From positions 1 to 33,696 of the IMG/VR virus record IMGVR_UViG_3300042542_003017: 33,696 bases of DNA, one strand, 5' to 3'. Source of the stretch: a virus. The position numbers were made by a program, and so were the translations under genes. Below the pieces are notes generated by a model, which saw nothing but the letters and a program-made list of their open reading frames with translations, was not told where the DNA came from and searched no databases. Below are positions 14,487-22,379 of the stretch, piece by piece (positions within the stretch are counted from its first letter, which is position 1; the number at the start of each line of letters is the position of its first letter).

Positions 14487-14888
14487 ATGACAAAACCTCT
14501 CGCTGTTTTCAGCACCCGCGACCTCAAGCTCGCCACCATCCTCCTCACGCTCGGCTTCGAACCCGAAAACCCCGCCGCCCCCGCCACGCGCATCCGCCGC
14601 GATTCCGGCGACGAGACGACCGTTTTTCATTTCCTCGCCAACCATCCCACCAGCGGACAGCAGGCCAATCAGGTCATGGAGTGGTTCCGCGATGCCGACA
14701 TTTTCTTGGAGAAAAACCCCGAGCACCCGGTCGCCTACCTCATCGCCGCCCTCCGCAACCGCGACGCCCTCGTTTCGGTCGTCAAAGCCACCCCCCGCCA
14801 ACTCGTTTTCCAGCGCAACGGCAAGATCGTGAGCATCTCCGAGAACGCCACCGAAGCCGACAAGAAGCGGTTCGCCAAATTTCTATGA
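14487..14888 (+). CDS. Tail-region hypothetical protein, DUF5659-like N-terminus
   Basis: The 133-residue product begins MTKPLAVFSTRDLKLATILL. The sequence FSTRDLxLA-hydrophobic-LGF is typical of a small family I associate with DUF5659, proposed from memory. The rest mentions no known motif. It is coupled by ATGA to the tail chaperone gene. Confidence 0.6.
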   Translation: MTKPLAVFSTRDLKLATILLTLGFEPENPAAPATRIRRDSGDETTVFHFLANHPTSGQQANQVMEWFRDADIFLEKNPEHPVAYLIAALRNRDALVSVVKATPRQLVFQRNGKIVSISENATEADKKRFAKFL

Positions 14889-15301
14889 AAAAACAAAACG
14901 ACAAATCCACCACCAACGAAACCCTCGAAACCGACGACGAAGTCCTCCGCGAGCAGGCCATGCGCGACGGCACCAAGCGCGTCGGCAAGTTCAAGCTCCG
15001 CCCATGCGTCCCCGGCACGATCTCCATCATCCGATCGAACCTCCTCGAGAAGCGCGATGAGTTCTGGTTCGTCGCCGCCTTCGCATTCGTCCACACCGCG
15101 CCGATCGAGGACATACTCGCCGTGGACAGCGACCCCGAGGAATTCAACCGCGCCGTCCGCCGCTGGCAGCTCGAGAACATCGCCGACCTAGACGACCAAA
15201 ACGAACTCTCCAAGCTCGTCTCCGCCGCCTGGGATCGCGTGAACGCCGCCGAGACCAAGGCCAAGAACCCCTCCACCGGAAGCCCCACCTCGGGGGAGTA
15301 G
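14885..15301 (+). CDS. Tail assembly chaperone (lambda G analogue)
   Basis: The 138-residue product (MKKQNDKSTTNETLETDDEV...) is acidic and helical, lies between tail tube and tape measure, and ends in a flexible STGSPTSGE tail. It should coat the tape measure protein during tail assembly. A GGGGG run directly before its TAG stop and an open -1 frame beyond it suggest that part of the ribosomes make a longer product (see the next entry). The ATG overlaps the previous stop. Confidence 0.75.
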   Translation: MKKQNDKSTTNETLETDDEVLREQAMRDGTKRVGKFKLRPCVPGTISIIRSNLLEKRDEFWFVAAFAFVHTAPIEDILAVDSDPEEFNRAVRRWQLENIADLDDQNELSKLVSAAWDRVNAAETKAKNPSTGSPTSGE

Positions 15302-15522
15302 CATCCCCCAACTGGCTTGCATCCTATGTCTACCGCCTCGCAAGCATCACCGGTTGGGGGTTTCACGAGTGCATGTGGCAAATCCCCTTTGCTGCCGGGC
15401 TCCAAATACTGGACGCCGATTCATTCCAGCATGGCGTTCCTCGCCTATATCTACGCCGCAATCCGAACGCGGATTTTGACTCCCTCGCGGCAATAGAAAG
15501 CGCCTTCGAGAAAATCAAATGA
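15295..15522 (+). CDS. -1 frameshift extension of the tail assembly chaperone (lambda T analogue)
   Basis: The -1 frame past the chaperone stop is open for 75 codons and reads like real protein: ASPNWLASYVYRLASITGWG followed by FHECMWQIPFAAGLQILDA, with the aromatic and Pro pattern of tail chaperone T domains. It has no start codon of its own near the junction and ends in a TGA overlapping the next ATG. A slip on GGG at 15293-15295 would fuse it to the upstream product and give about 212 residues. This is the classic arrangement of lambda G/GT. The exact slippery site is inferred, since the G run is not a perfect X-XXY-YYZ heptamer. Confidence 0.75.
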   Translation, partial: GVASPNWLASYVYRLASITGWGFHECMWQIPFAAGLQILDADSFQHGVPRLYLRRNPNADFDSLAAIESAFEKIK

Positions 15523-16373
15523 GCAACGCCACCATACAAATCGAATCGACCGGCCTCGAGGAGATGTTTCGCTTTTATGGCGCGGTGAAGCAAAAGACTT
15601 TGCCGGATACGCTTCGCATCCACGCTCGTCTGCTCTGTGTCGAACTCGCTCGCCGCACGCAGCCATTTGGCGACAAATCCGGCGGCAAAAAGATCGGCGA
15701 GAAAGCCATTGCAAAAGACATCTATGGCGGTCGTCGAAGCAGCACTAAAGGCAAAGGCCGCGCCGGTCTTTTTGCTCATGTCACGCCTCTTCAACTTGTT
15801 TACATGGACACTGTGAGCGATACTGCGGATATCTTTGTCCATGCCACAAAAGACGGCAAAGTCTATGGCGTTGATCGGGCGCACTTCGTTCCAGATGCGA
15901 CGCCTTCTTGGATTAGAGGCATTCATAAAAACCATTTTGTGAATGGTCGAATGAGTGCCGCCGGGGGTGACACTCACAATATTGGCCGCTGGAAATTCAT
16001 AAATAAATACTTCGTGCCAAAGTCAGCTTTGGAAGAATTTGTCGCAGCACAATACGCCAAGGTCGGCATTGCAAAATCCGGTTGGGCATGGTGCGCGAAG
16101 CAGTTGAAAAATCCAGTGAAAGGCAGTGCCACGCGAGGGATTCCCAAATGGGTCACGCGGCACCTTGGCGATTACGGACTCGGGCGTGTCGAAGACAATG
16201 CGGATGATCAGGTAAATCCCAGAATCACGCTCACAAATACCACCAAATACGCCGACAAGGTTTGCCGTGAGTCCGAGCGCGATGTCGCCGTGGTGATCGT
16301 CGTTCAAAAGATGGTCAAACAACTCGCCAATATTCTGCGCTACGAGCGCAAACAACTCCAGAAAGCCGCCTGA
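15519..16373 (+). CDS. Tail-region protein of unknown function
   Basis: The 284-residue product (MSNATIQIESTGLEEMFRFY...) lies between the chaperones and the tape measure. An early HARLLCVELARRTQPFGDKS segment recalls HK97 gp10-type minor proteins, but the length is about double. It is basic and has scattered aromatic residues. Base use is clearly more AT-rich than its neighbours, with A- and T-ending codons, which suggests separate acquisition. The start overlaps the frameshift product's stop. Confidence 0.7.
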   Translation: MSNATIQIESTGLEEMFRFYGAVKQKTLPDTLRIHARLLCVELARRTQPFGDKSGGKKIGEKAIAKDIYGGRRSSTKGKGRAGLFAHVTPLQLVYMDTVSDTADIFVHATKDGKVYGVDRAHFVPDATPSWIRGIHKNHFVNGRMSAAGGDTHNIGRWKFINKYFVPKSALEEFVAAQYAKVGIAKSGWAWCAKQLKNPVKGSATRGIPKWVTRHLGDYGLGRVEDNADDQVNPRITLTNTTKYADKVCRESERDVAVVIVVQKMVKQLANILRYERKQLQKAA

Positions 16374-16376
16374 CCT

Positions 16377-18719
16377 ATGGCCGACGCAACCGTCACATTC
16401 GCAGCCAAAGACCTGAACCTCGGGTCCACTATCGACAAGCTCAAAAAGGAACTCGGTGCCACGCAGGCTGCATCTAAAAATGCGGCAAAGGAATTTCAAA
16501 TGTCCTTTGCCAAAATGGCCGGAGCCGTCGCCGTAGGCACCGCCGCTTTTGAGGCATTCAAGGCCGCTGGCACGCTAGGCCTCTCCGCTGTCACCTCCGC
16601 GCTCTCAGGCATCGGCTCCGCATTTACAAAATCCATCGATGCCGCCGCGCAGATGGAAACCCTCGAGACAGCCTTTATCCCGCTCCTCGGGTCCGCCGAT
16701 GCCGCCCAGAAGCGCATCGAGGAACTCGCTAAATTCGCTGCCTCCACACCCTTTGAGCTTCCCGAAATCGCCAAAGCCTCCCGCACTCTCGAGACTCTCA
16801 CACGCGGCGCGCTCGCCACTGGCGACGGACTGCGGCTCGTCGGCGACATTGCCGCCGGGACGAACCAGCCTTTTGAAGAAGTCGCCACCACGATCGGTCG
16901 CCTTTACGATGGTCTGCAATCCGGCCGCCCAGTCGGCGAGGCCATGCAGCGACTTCAAGAACTCGGAGCCGTCTCTGGCGAGACGCGCACACAGATCGAA
17001 GAACTTTCCAAAGCAGGCAAAAACACGGAAGCCTGGCTCGTCGCCGAGGAAGCGCTGAACCGATTCAACGGCTCCATGCAACTTCAATCCGGCACATGGA
17101 CCGGCCTACTCTCTACGCTCAGCGACAACATCACCAATGCCTACGCGAAATTCGGCGAGCCAATCATCGACAAGCTCAAGCCCTACCTCCAAGGCATCAT
17201 CGCCTCCGTCGAATTCCTTACCGAAAAAGCCGCCGACCTCGGAAAATCTTTTGCCGAAAACTTCATCGCCAGCGAGAAGTCGGTAAACTCCTTCCAGACC
17301 GCGCTGAATGCTATCAGCACCGGGCAACTCGGCGCAGGGTTTTCGCTCTTTTGGGAAAGCTTAAAGCTGCAAACAATGCAGACTGGAAATTTCATTATCA
17401 ATGCTTTTACAGCGGCATTTCAAACGGTTTCGGAAATTATTTCTAATATATTTCGATCAGACGGCCCCACTTTTATGCTGATCAAGTCGGCTTTTGATTT
17501 TGTCGCTGGATATGTAAAAGAAAAAGTCGCTGGGTCTCTGGCGGACACTTTTTCAAGCATGGGGCCAGCCTTTGCAAATATAGCGAAAGGCTTGAAACAA
17601 AATGCAGAAGCAGGAGCCCTATCCGCCGAAGCCGCTCTGTATCGCATCCCAGTGGCCGCAGAGCTTGCCGCTGAAGATATTGGAACAAATCTCGCAGAAA
17701 GTGTTGGCAAATTTAAGCAAAACCTAGCTGAAGCAAACACCGAGTTTTTTAACACTAGTGAGCAAGCTAAAAAAGTTTCAGAACTTGAAGACGGCATCGC
17801 CGCCAAGATCAAAGAAGGAACCCAAAACCGCGCCGAGGCCAATGAGGAGATAAAGCTCACCGGCACATTTGCAGAAAAGATGGCGACCCTCGAGGCGGCC
17901 TACAAAGACGCTGTTGATTCTGGGAATACCTCGATAGCCGACCGCATTCTCAAAATGCGCGACACAATTAGCGCCACCGAAGAAGGAAGAAAATTAGCCG
18001 AGAAAGAAGCTGAAAAAAAAGAAGAGGCGCGAAGAAAAGAAGAGGAATCGAAGGAATTAAAACGGGAATCCCTCGCCCTCGACCTCAAGATCGCCGAAGC
18101 CCTCGCCGGAGGCAACGAAGAGCAAGCCAAGGCGCTCCAATACCAGAAAGATTTCAACGGCTACCTCAAGCAAGCCCAAGACGCCGGCATGGGCGATGCC
18201 GCCGAGAGCTTCGCCACCGCCATGGCCAGAGCCGCAGGCAGCGCCAAGAACATCAAAGAAGAACTCTCCGAATCCGCCAAGCTCTTCAAATCCATAGAAG
18301 AAGCCCGCGCCAAAGACGCCGTAGACCGTGGCGGCCGCGACACCAAGCGATTCCAGGATGCACTTGGCAAAGGCAACTTCTCCGCCGCCGAGCGTGCTGC
18401 TGGCCGCATCGCCCGCCGCGAAGAGCGTCAAGGCCGCCAAGCCGAAGAAAAGCAAGCAGCCGCAGAGGAGGCCGCCAAGCCGATCAGTCAGCGCATGGCC
18501 GAAGGCAAGCAATCCTTGCGCGACCGATTCGCCAAAAAATCCGAAGATACAAAAACAGCAGTCGCTTCCGTGGACAAACCCGGTCAATCCGGCAAGACCG
18601 ACAAAGACGCCAAAGGAGGCGACAAAGCCAAGTCCTCCCTCGACTCCATGGTTGAAACGATCAAAACGCTCCTCGAAAAAATCGAACCGCGCCTCCCCGT
18701 CGCCGCGCTCACCGCCTAG
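16377..18719 (+). CDS. Tape measure protein
   Basis: The 780-residue protein sets tail length. Residues about 50-270 match the tape measure domain, with hydrophobic Ala/Gly-rich helices, MxTLETAFIPLLGSADAAQ, and the STPFELPEIAKASRTLETL signature. The middle contains hydrophobic stretches that could insert into the host membrane, and residues about 540-780 form long charged coiled coils (AEKKEEARRKEEESKELKRE). At about 0.15 nm per residue the tail would be near 117 nm. A patch around 17340-17770 is more AT-rich than the rest and may be a recombined segment. Confidence 0.92.
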   Translation: MADATVTFAAKDLNLGSTIDKLKKELGATQAASKNAAKEFQMSFAKMAGAVAVGTAAFEAFKAAGTLGLSAVTSALSGIGSAFTKSIDAAAQMETLETAFIPLLGSADAAQKRIEELAKFAASTPFELPEIAKASRTLETLTRGALATGDGLRLVGDIAAGTNQPFEEVATTIGRLYDGLQSGRPVGEAMQRLQELGAVSGETRTQIEELSKAGKNTEAWLVAEEALNRFNGSMQLQSGTWTGLLSTLSDNITNAYAKFGEPIIDKLKPYLQGIIASVEFLTEKAADLGKSFAENFIASEKSVNSFQTALNAISTGQLGAGFSLFWESLKLQTMQTGNFIINAFTAAFQTVSEIISNIFRSDGPTFMLIKSAFDFVAGYVKEKVAGSLADTFSSMGPAFANIAKGLKQNAEAGALSAEAALYRIPVAAELAAEDIGTNLAESVGKFKQNLAEANTEFFNTSEQAKKVSELEDGIAAKIKEGTQNRAEANEEIKLTGTFAEKMATLEAAYKDAVDSGNTSIADRILKMRDTISATEEGRKLAEKEAEKKEEARRKEEESKELKRESLALDLKIAEALAGGNEEQAKALQYQKDFNGYLKQAQDAGMGDAAESFATAMARAAGSAKNIKEELSESAKLFKSIEEARAKDAVDRGGRDTKRFQDALGKGNFSAAERAAGRIARREERQGRQAEEKQAAAEEAAKPISQRMAEGKQSLRDRFAKKSEDTKTAVASVDKPGQSGKTDKDAKGGDKAKSSLDSMVETIKTLLEKIEPRLPVAALTA

Positions 18720-18721
18720 CC

Positions 18722-19432
18722 ATGAGTTACACCATCTATAAATCCACCTCCGGCCTCATCGCCCAGCCCGGCCGCGCCGTGAATACCTTCCCCTCCGGTC
18801 TAGTGCGCGTAGACCAGAGCTTCCTCGGATTAACCGCCAACGCAGCGACCCACCGCGCCATCCTCGCCGTCGGCAACGACATGCCCGACGGCGACACATC
18901 GCCTTGCATTGACGGTCTTAAAATCTTCCCCGAGGTGCAAGAGCGCCGCCGCGAGGATGGCTTCACGGAATACCTTGTGAGTGCTTATGGGCGAACGAAC
19001 TCGACCGGCAAACTTTCAAAATCGTTGGATGTTTCGACCGTGCAGGTGCCGACCTACCTCAACATCACCAATTTGCCAGCAGGCACGAACAACTCGACGA
19101 CCCCAGTGCAAATGACGGTAATCGTTACCACGACGGCTGTGACGCGAAGCGCCGTCGTGCCCGCCTCGGCTTCAAATAGCGCGATTCCGCTACCATCTGG
19201 AGACGCCTCTTTTACGATCATCTCTACGACTTTCGACGCGATCAAAGCCTCGCTCAAGGGGCTTTACCCAAACGGACAGTTCACGCTGGGAAGCCTCACG
19301 GGAACAATCTCTGTTACGGCCGAGCTTAAAGCGATAACCCGGTCTGGATTTGGCTCGTTTGATGAGACCTCGGCGACATTAGTCGGAACTCCGAAGGTCA
19401 TCAACTTTGCGACTATCACCGGCACCATATGA
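18722..19432 (+). CDS. Tail-tip protein of unknown function
   Basis: The 236-residue product (MSYTIYKSTSGLIAQPGRAV...) follows the tape measure directly and is rich in Thr, Ser and Val strands, as in distal tail or baseplate proteins. A segment near residue 65-85 (PEVQERRREDGFTEYLVSAY) resembles a loop in tube-like proteins. I do not recognise the family. Its stop overlaps the next ATG. Confidence 0.65.
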   Translation: MSYTIYKSTSGLIAQPGRAVNTFPSGLVRVDQSFLGLTANAATHRAILAVGNDMPDGDTSPCIDGLKIFPEVQERRREDGFTEYLVSAYGRTNSTGKLSKSLDVSTVQVPTYLNITNLPAGTNNSTTPVQMTVIVTTTAVTRSAVVPASASNSAIPLPSGDASFTIISTTFDAIKASLKGLYPNGQFTLGSLTGTISVTAELKAITRSGFGSFDETSATLVGTPKVINFATITGTI

Positions 19433-19698
19433 CGCTCCCCGTCGATTTCGAGGCGCTCGCCCGCGCTGCAAAAAATGCCAGCGGCGGCGGCTATCCAGTG
19501 CAAATTTCCGCCGCAGACCTCATGCGGAATTTCAATTTTGCCGCACTGGATGCCGACCCCTCGCTCATCGAGACCACCACCGGCGCAGGAGGCCATACAG
19601 CTCGCCGCTTGGCGATACCTGCACCGCCAGGCGGCGGCACCCATGTCCTCGGCGCGGTGGATGGCGCGCTGGCGTGGATCGCCACAGAGGAATGCTGA
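19429..19698 (+). CDS. Small tail-tip protein of unknown function
   Basis: This 89-residue product (MTLPVDFEALARAAKNASGG...) ends LAWIATEEC with a terminal cysteine. It has Gly-rich stretches and no clear motif. It is coupled by overlap to the upstream tail gene and lies one base before the next ATG. A tail-tip role is inferred from position. Confidence 0.65.
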   Translation: MTLPVDFEALARAAKNASGGGYPVQISAADLMRNFNFAALDADPSLIETTTGAGGHTARRLAIPAPPGGGTHVLGAVDGALAWIATEEC

Positions 19699-19699
19699 C

Positions 19700-20140
19700 A
19701 TGGTTCTTGGCCGCTCGACCTCCGGTGCCATCAAAATCAAAACCGACGAAGAAGGCGGCGGCCTTCGCGCCGTGGGTTGCGCGTGTTGTGTGACGCTGGT
19801 CTGTGGATGCTCTCCCATGTCTGCCGCCGTGAAAACTGCCATCGCTTCGGCCACGCAAGTCACCGTTAACGGAAATTCACAAGCATGGAATGGATCAAAT
19901 GCGTCATCTATTCAACTGCCTCCAACATTAAGCTGGTATATTACATACAACGCCGGAATTCTCTGCTTTCTTGGCGACAACGGCGACAACACCGTCAAAC
20001 TTTTACCCGAGCCGTTGACGATGCCGGAATGCGGGGGATTACCGTTTTCATCAACTGAAACCATCACGATCCAAGGCGAAGCCTACCGCTCTTTGAATAT
20101 CTTTAGCTTCCCTCTGCCCGTGACGATTTCATTTTCCTAA
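19700..20140 (+). CDS. Cysteine-rich tail-tip protein of unknown function
   Basis: The 146-residue product has a dense cysteine cluster early on (VGCACCVTLVCGCSPM, about residues 25-40) that could bind a metal or an Fe-S cluster, and then a beta-rich body. Lambda gpL, in the same genome position, also carries an Fe-S site, so a similar tail-tip role is conceivable. I chose the ATG one base after the previous stop; longer versions would overlap the previous gene. Confidence 0.6.
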   Translation: MVLGRSTSGAIKIKTDEEGGGLRAVGCACCVTLVCGCSPMSAAVKTAIASATQVTVNGNSQAWNGSNASSIQLPPTLSWYITYNAGILCFLGDNGDNTVKLLPEPLTMPECGGLPFSSTETITIQGEAYRSLNIFSFPLPVTISFS

Positions 20141-20424
20141 TGTTCCCCTCTGCCGCCACTCTCGCCCACCACGCCGAGCTTTTAGCGCGATTCGGTCTCT
20201 CTGCTGCAAATTTCGCGGCCTCCGGATTCTTGACCACCCCACCCGAAGCCCTCGCCGCCCGCGAAGCCACCTGCCGCGCCTGCCCGGAGTGGGACGACGC
20301 CGCACTGAACGCCACCGGCCGCTGCCGCAAGTGCGGCTGTAGCACTTGGGCGAAATTGCGAATGGCCACCGAGCGCTGTCCGCTTGGCAAGTGGGAAACC
20401 GTCTCCGAGCCGCTCCAGAAATAG
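20140..20424 (+). CDS. Zinc-ribbon protein
   Basis: The 94-residue product has a helical N-terminal half and then ATCRACPEWDDAALNATGRC-RKCGC...RCPLGKW, with C45, C48, C62, C65, C67 and C80 available as metal ligands. The C-x2-C ... C-x2-C-x-C ... K ... CP-x-GKW plan matches small zinc-ribbon proteins found in many phages (DUF6171-like, from memory). It overlaps the previous stop (TAATG). Its place in the tail block suggests a tail role. Confidence 0.75.
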   Translation: MFPSAATLAHHAELLARFGLSAANFAASGFLTTPPEALAAREATCRACPEWDDAALNATGRCRKCGCSTWAKLRMATERCPLGKWETVSEPLQK

Positions 20425-20441
20425 CTCGGAGAGTCGCCTGA

Positions 20442-20471
20442 TTTGACACCCATGCCGCAAGCAGCGGCATG
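20442..20471 (+). promoter_or_regulatory. TTTGACAC element with ATG-containing hairpin before the fibre gene
   Basis: TTTGACAC (20442-20449) is followed by CATGCCGC (20451-20458), AAGCA, and GCGGCATG (20464-20471), a perfect 8-bp stem. The fibre gene's ATG (20469-20471) is the last codon of the 3' arm. This repeats the start-codon hairpin design seen at 8827, 9118 and 13255 with different stem sequence. Confidence 0.65.
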
Positions 20472-22100
20472 AAACTCTTCCTCGACTCCAAAGCCCGGCG
20501 ATTCATCAAATCGGCCGCGAGCAATGTCGCATTGCAGACGCTCGTCCTCAAACGCCGCGACCAAGTCCCCATCGAGGTCGTGTTTGTCGAGAACGGCGTG
20601 GCCGTCTCGCCCGTCACAGGCACCCAGACCACCGTCGCCCTCAAGACCTCTTTTTCCGACGCCAATTTTCTAGCTCTGGCGGCCCCCGGTCAAACAATTC
20701 TCGATCTGAATACATTGCCGGTCGAGGGCGCATTCTCCTCCGATCCTGCCAGCATCGCCGCCTTCCTCGAGATCCGCTGGACCGCACCGAGCCAGGCATT
20801 GCGCACCGCCACGCTCCAAGTCGAAGTTCAAAACTCCGTCATCCTCGGAGACGAGCAGACCCCCGCCGCCCTCCCAGACGGCAAAGCCACCCAAGCCGAA
20901 GCCGAAGCCGGAACGGACAACGCAAAATGGATGACGCCGCTCCGAACGGCGCAGGCCATCGCCGAACTCGCCCCACCGCCCACCTGGGAGAGCGTCACCG
21001 GAAAGCCAACCGAGTTCCCGCCATCGACTCACACGCACACCGCCAGCCAGATCACCGATTTCGCCAGCGCCGTCGTCGCCGTCTCCCCGCCCGTTGATTG
21101 GTCATCCCTGACCGGCAAGCCAACGACCTTCGCACCTTCCGCCCACACGCACCTCAAGAGCGAGATCACCGGCCTCGATGCCGACCTCGCCGCCCTTGCC
21201 ACCGAAGACACCGCCCTCGGCCAGAGGATCGACTACCTCGCCGCGAATCTGGACCCTGCCGCGCTGGATTCGATTGCCGAAGCAGCCGCCGCGATCGGCA
21301 CCCTCCAGTCCGAAATCGACGGCAAAGCCACCGCCGCCCAAGGCGCTCTCGCCGACACCGCCCTCCAGCCCGAGCCCGTCGATTACCAAGGCGCCTACAA
21401 CAACGGCGCGGACTATTTCCCCGGCCAAGTCGTCAGCTACAACGGCGAACTCTACATCCGCATCGGCGAACCGAATCCCGGCTACCCACCGCCTGGCAGT
21501 TACTGGGCTGTCTTCGATCCATCGGCCTCGCCCGCATTCAAGCTCTGGGTCGAGCTTTCCAAGGCCGACACGATCCACACCCACGCCGCAACCGAGATCA
21601 CCGGCCTTTCGTCCTACATCATCGCTGCCGCCCCCGGCCTGCAAATCAACACAACGGTCCGCATCGGCGACGGCATCTCGACCACCTTCCCAATCGACGG
21701 CCTCGTCAGCTCTGACCCCGAGCATGTCCTCGTCGCCCTCAACGGCGTCGCGCAAACCCCCACCACCGACTACCTCGTTTCGGAAGCCACCGGCACGATC
21801 ACCTTCGACTCCGCGCCCGCCGCCGGAATGCAAATCTCCTGCACCGCCCTCGGCCTCCGCACCGTCCAGCCCCCGATCGACCCGACCCTCTACCTCTACG
21901 CCTTCGACCAATCCAGCGACGGCCTCACCACCTACAGCGGCCGACTCCTAAACGCCGACCGCCCCGCCGCGCCAGCCCTGCCCGAGACCGCCACCACCTG
22001 GACCATCCGCCGCAGCACCCTCAACGCCGCAGGCCAAATCCTCGCCACCGCCTCAGCCGTCGGCTCGTGGGCTAACCGGGAGACTCTCGTCTACGCATGA
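20469..22100 (+). CDS. Tail fibre with GKPT...HTH repeats
   Basis: The 543-residue product is a probable receptor-binding fibre. Residues about 175-240 hold two copies of W-x-S-[VL]-TGKPT-x-F-x-PS-x-HTH, and a shorter HTHAATEITG element follows near 375; such His-rich repeats bind metal inside trimeric fibre shafts. The last 65 residues (LYLYAFDQSSDGLTTYSGRL ... SWANRETLVYA) are repeated, with changes, in the protein encoded at 23359. The N-terminal 150 residues are beta-rich and may attach to the tail. Its ATG lies in a hairpin. Confidence 0.8.
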   Translation: MKLFLDSKARRFIKSAASNVALQTLVLKRRDQVPIEVVFVENGVAVSPVTGTQTTVALKTSFSDANFLALAAPGQTILDLNTLPVEGAFSSDPASIAAFLEIRWTAPSQALRTATLQVEVQNSVILGDEQTPAALPDGKATQAEAEAGTDNAKWMTPLRTAQAIAELAPPPTWESVTGKPTEFPPSTHTHTASQITDFASAVVAVSPPVDWSSLTGKPTTFAPSAHTHLKSEITGLDADLAALATEDTALGQRIDYLAANLDPAALDSIAEAAAAIGTLQSEIDGKATAAQGALADTALQPEPVDYQGAYNNGADYFPGQVVSYNGELYIRIGEPNPGYPPPGSYWAVFDPSASPAFKLWVELSKADTIHTHAATEITGLSSYIIAAAPGLQINTTVRIGDGISTTFPIDGLVSSDPEHVLVALNGVAQTPTTDYLVSEATGTITFDSAPAAGMQISCTALGLRTVQPPIDPTLYLYAFDQSSDGLTTYSGRLLNADRPAAPALPETATTWTIRRSTLNAAGQILATASAVGSWANRETLVYA

Positions 22101-22324
22101 CAACGATCACCGAATCCAACATCACGCAGACGCTCGATCTCTCCTCGTTCGACCTCACCCTGCCAGGCATCGTCGTCGAGTATCCCACCCGCTCCAATTT
22201 CCCGAGCGTCGGAAAATCCGACCGCCTCTACATGGCCCTCGACGAAGGCATGCCCTACCGATGGAGCCCCACCGCATTGGCCTACGCCCTCATGATTCCC
22301 ATCATCGATGCGGGTAATTTTTGA
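22097..22324 (+). CDS. Small tail-region protein of unknown function
   Basis: The 75-residue product (MTTITESNITQTLDLSSFDL...) overlaps the fibre stop by ATGA and ends with a TGA lying inside a TTTGACAC element. It may be a fibre chaperone or adaptor by position. No family is recognised. Confidence 0.65.
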   Translation: MTTITESNITQTLDLSSFDLTLPGIVVEYPTRSNFPSVGKSDRLYMALDEGMPYRWSPTALAYALMIPIIDAGNF

Positions 22325-22379
22325 CACTCACCCCACCACGAACAGCCAAAACCAAAACCACCAACACACCTAATTAGTC
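22320..22379 (+). promoter_or_regulatory. TTTGACAC element and 52-nt C/A-rich leader of a fibre gene
   Basis: TTTGACAC (22320-22327) contains the stop of the previous gene; 52 bases rich in C and A follow (AGCCAAAACCAAAACCACC within it), SD-less and unstructured, to the ATG. CGAA lies 11 bases after the octamer, matching the capsid and tail tube leaders. Confidence 0.6.
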
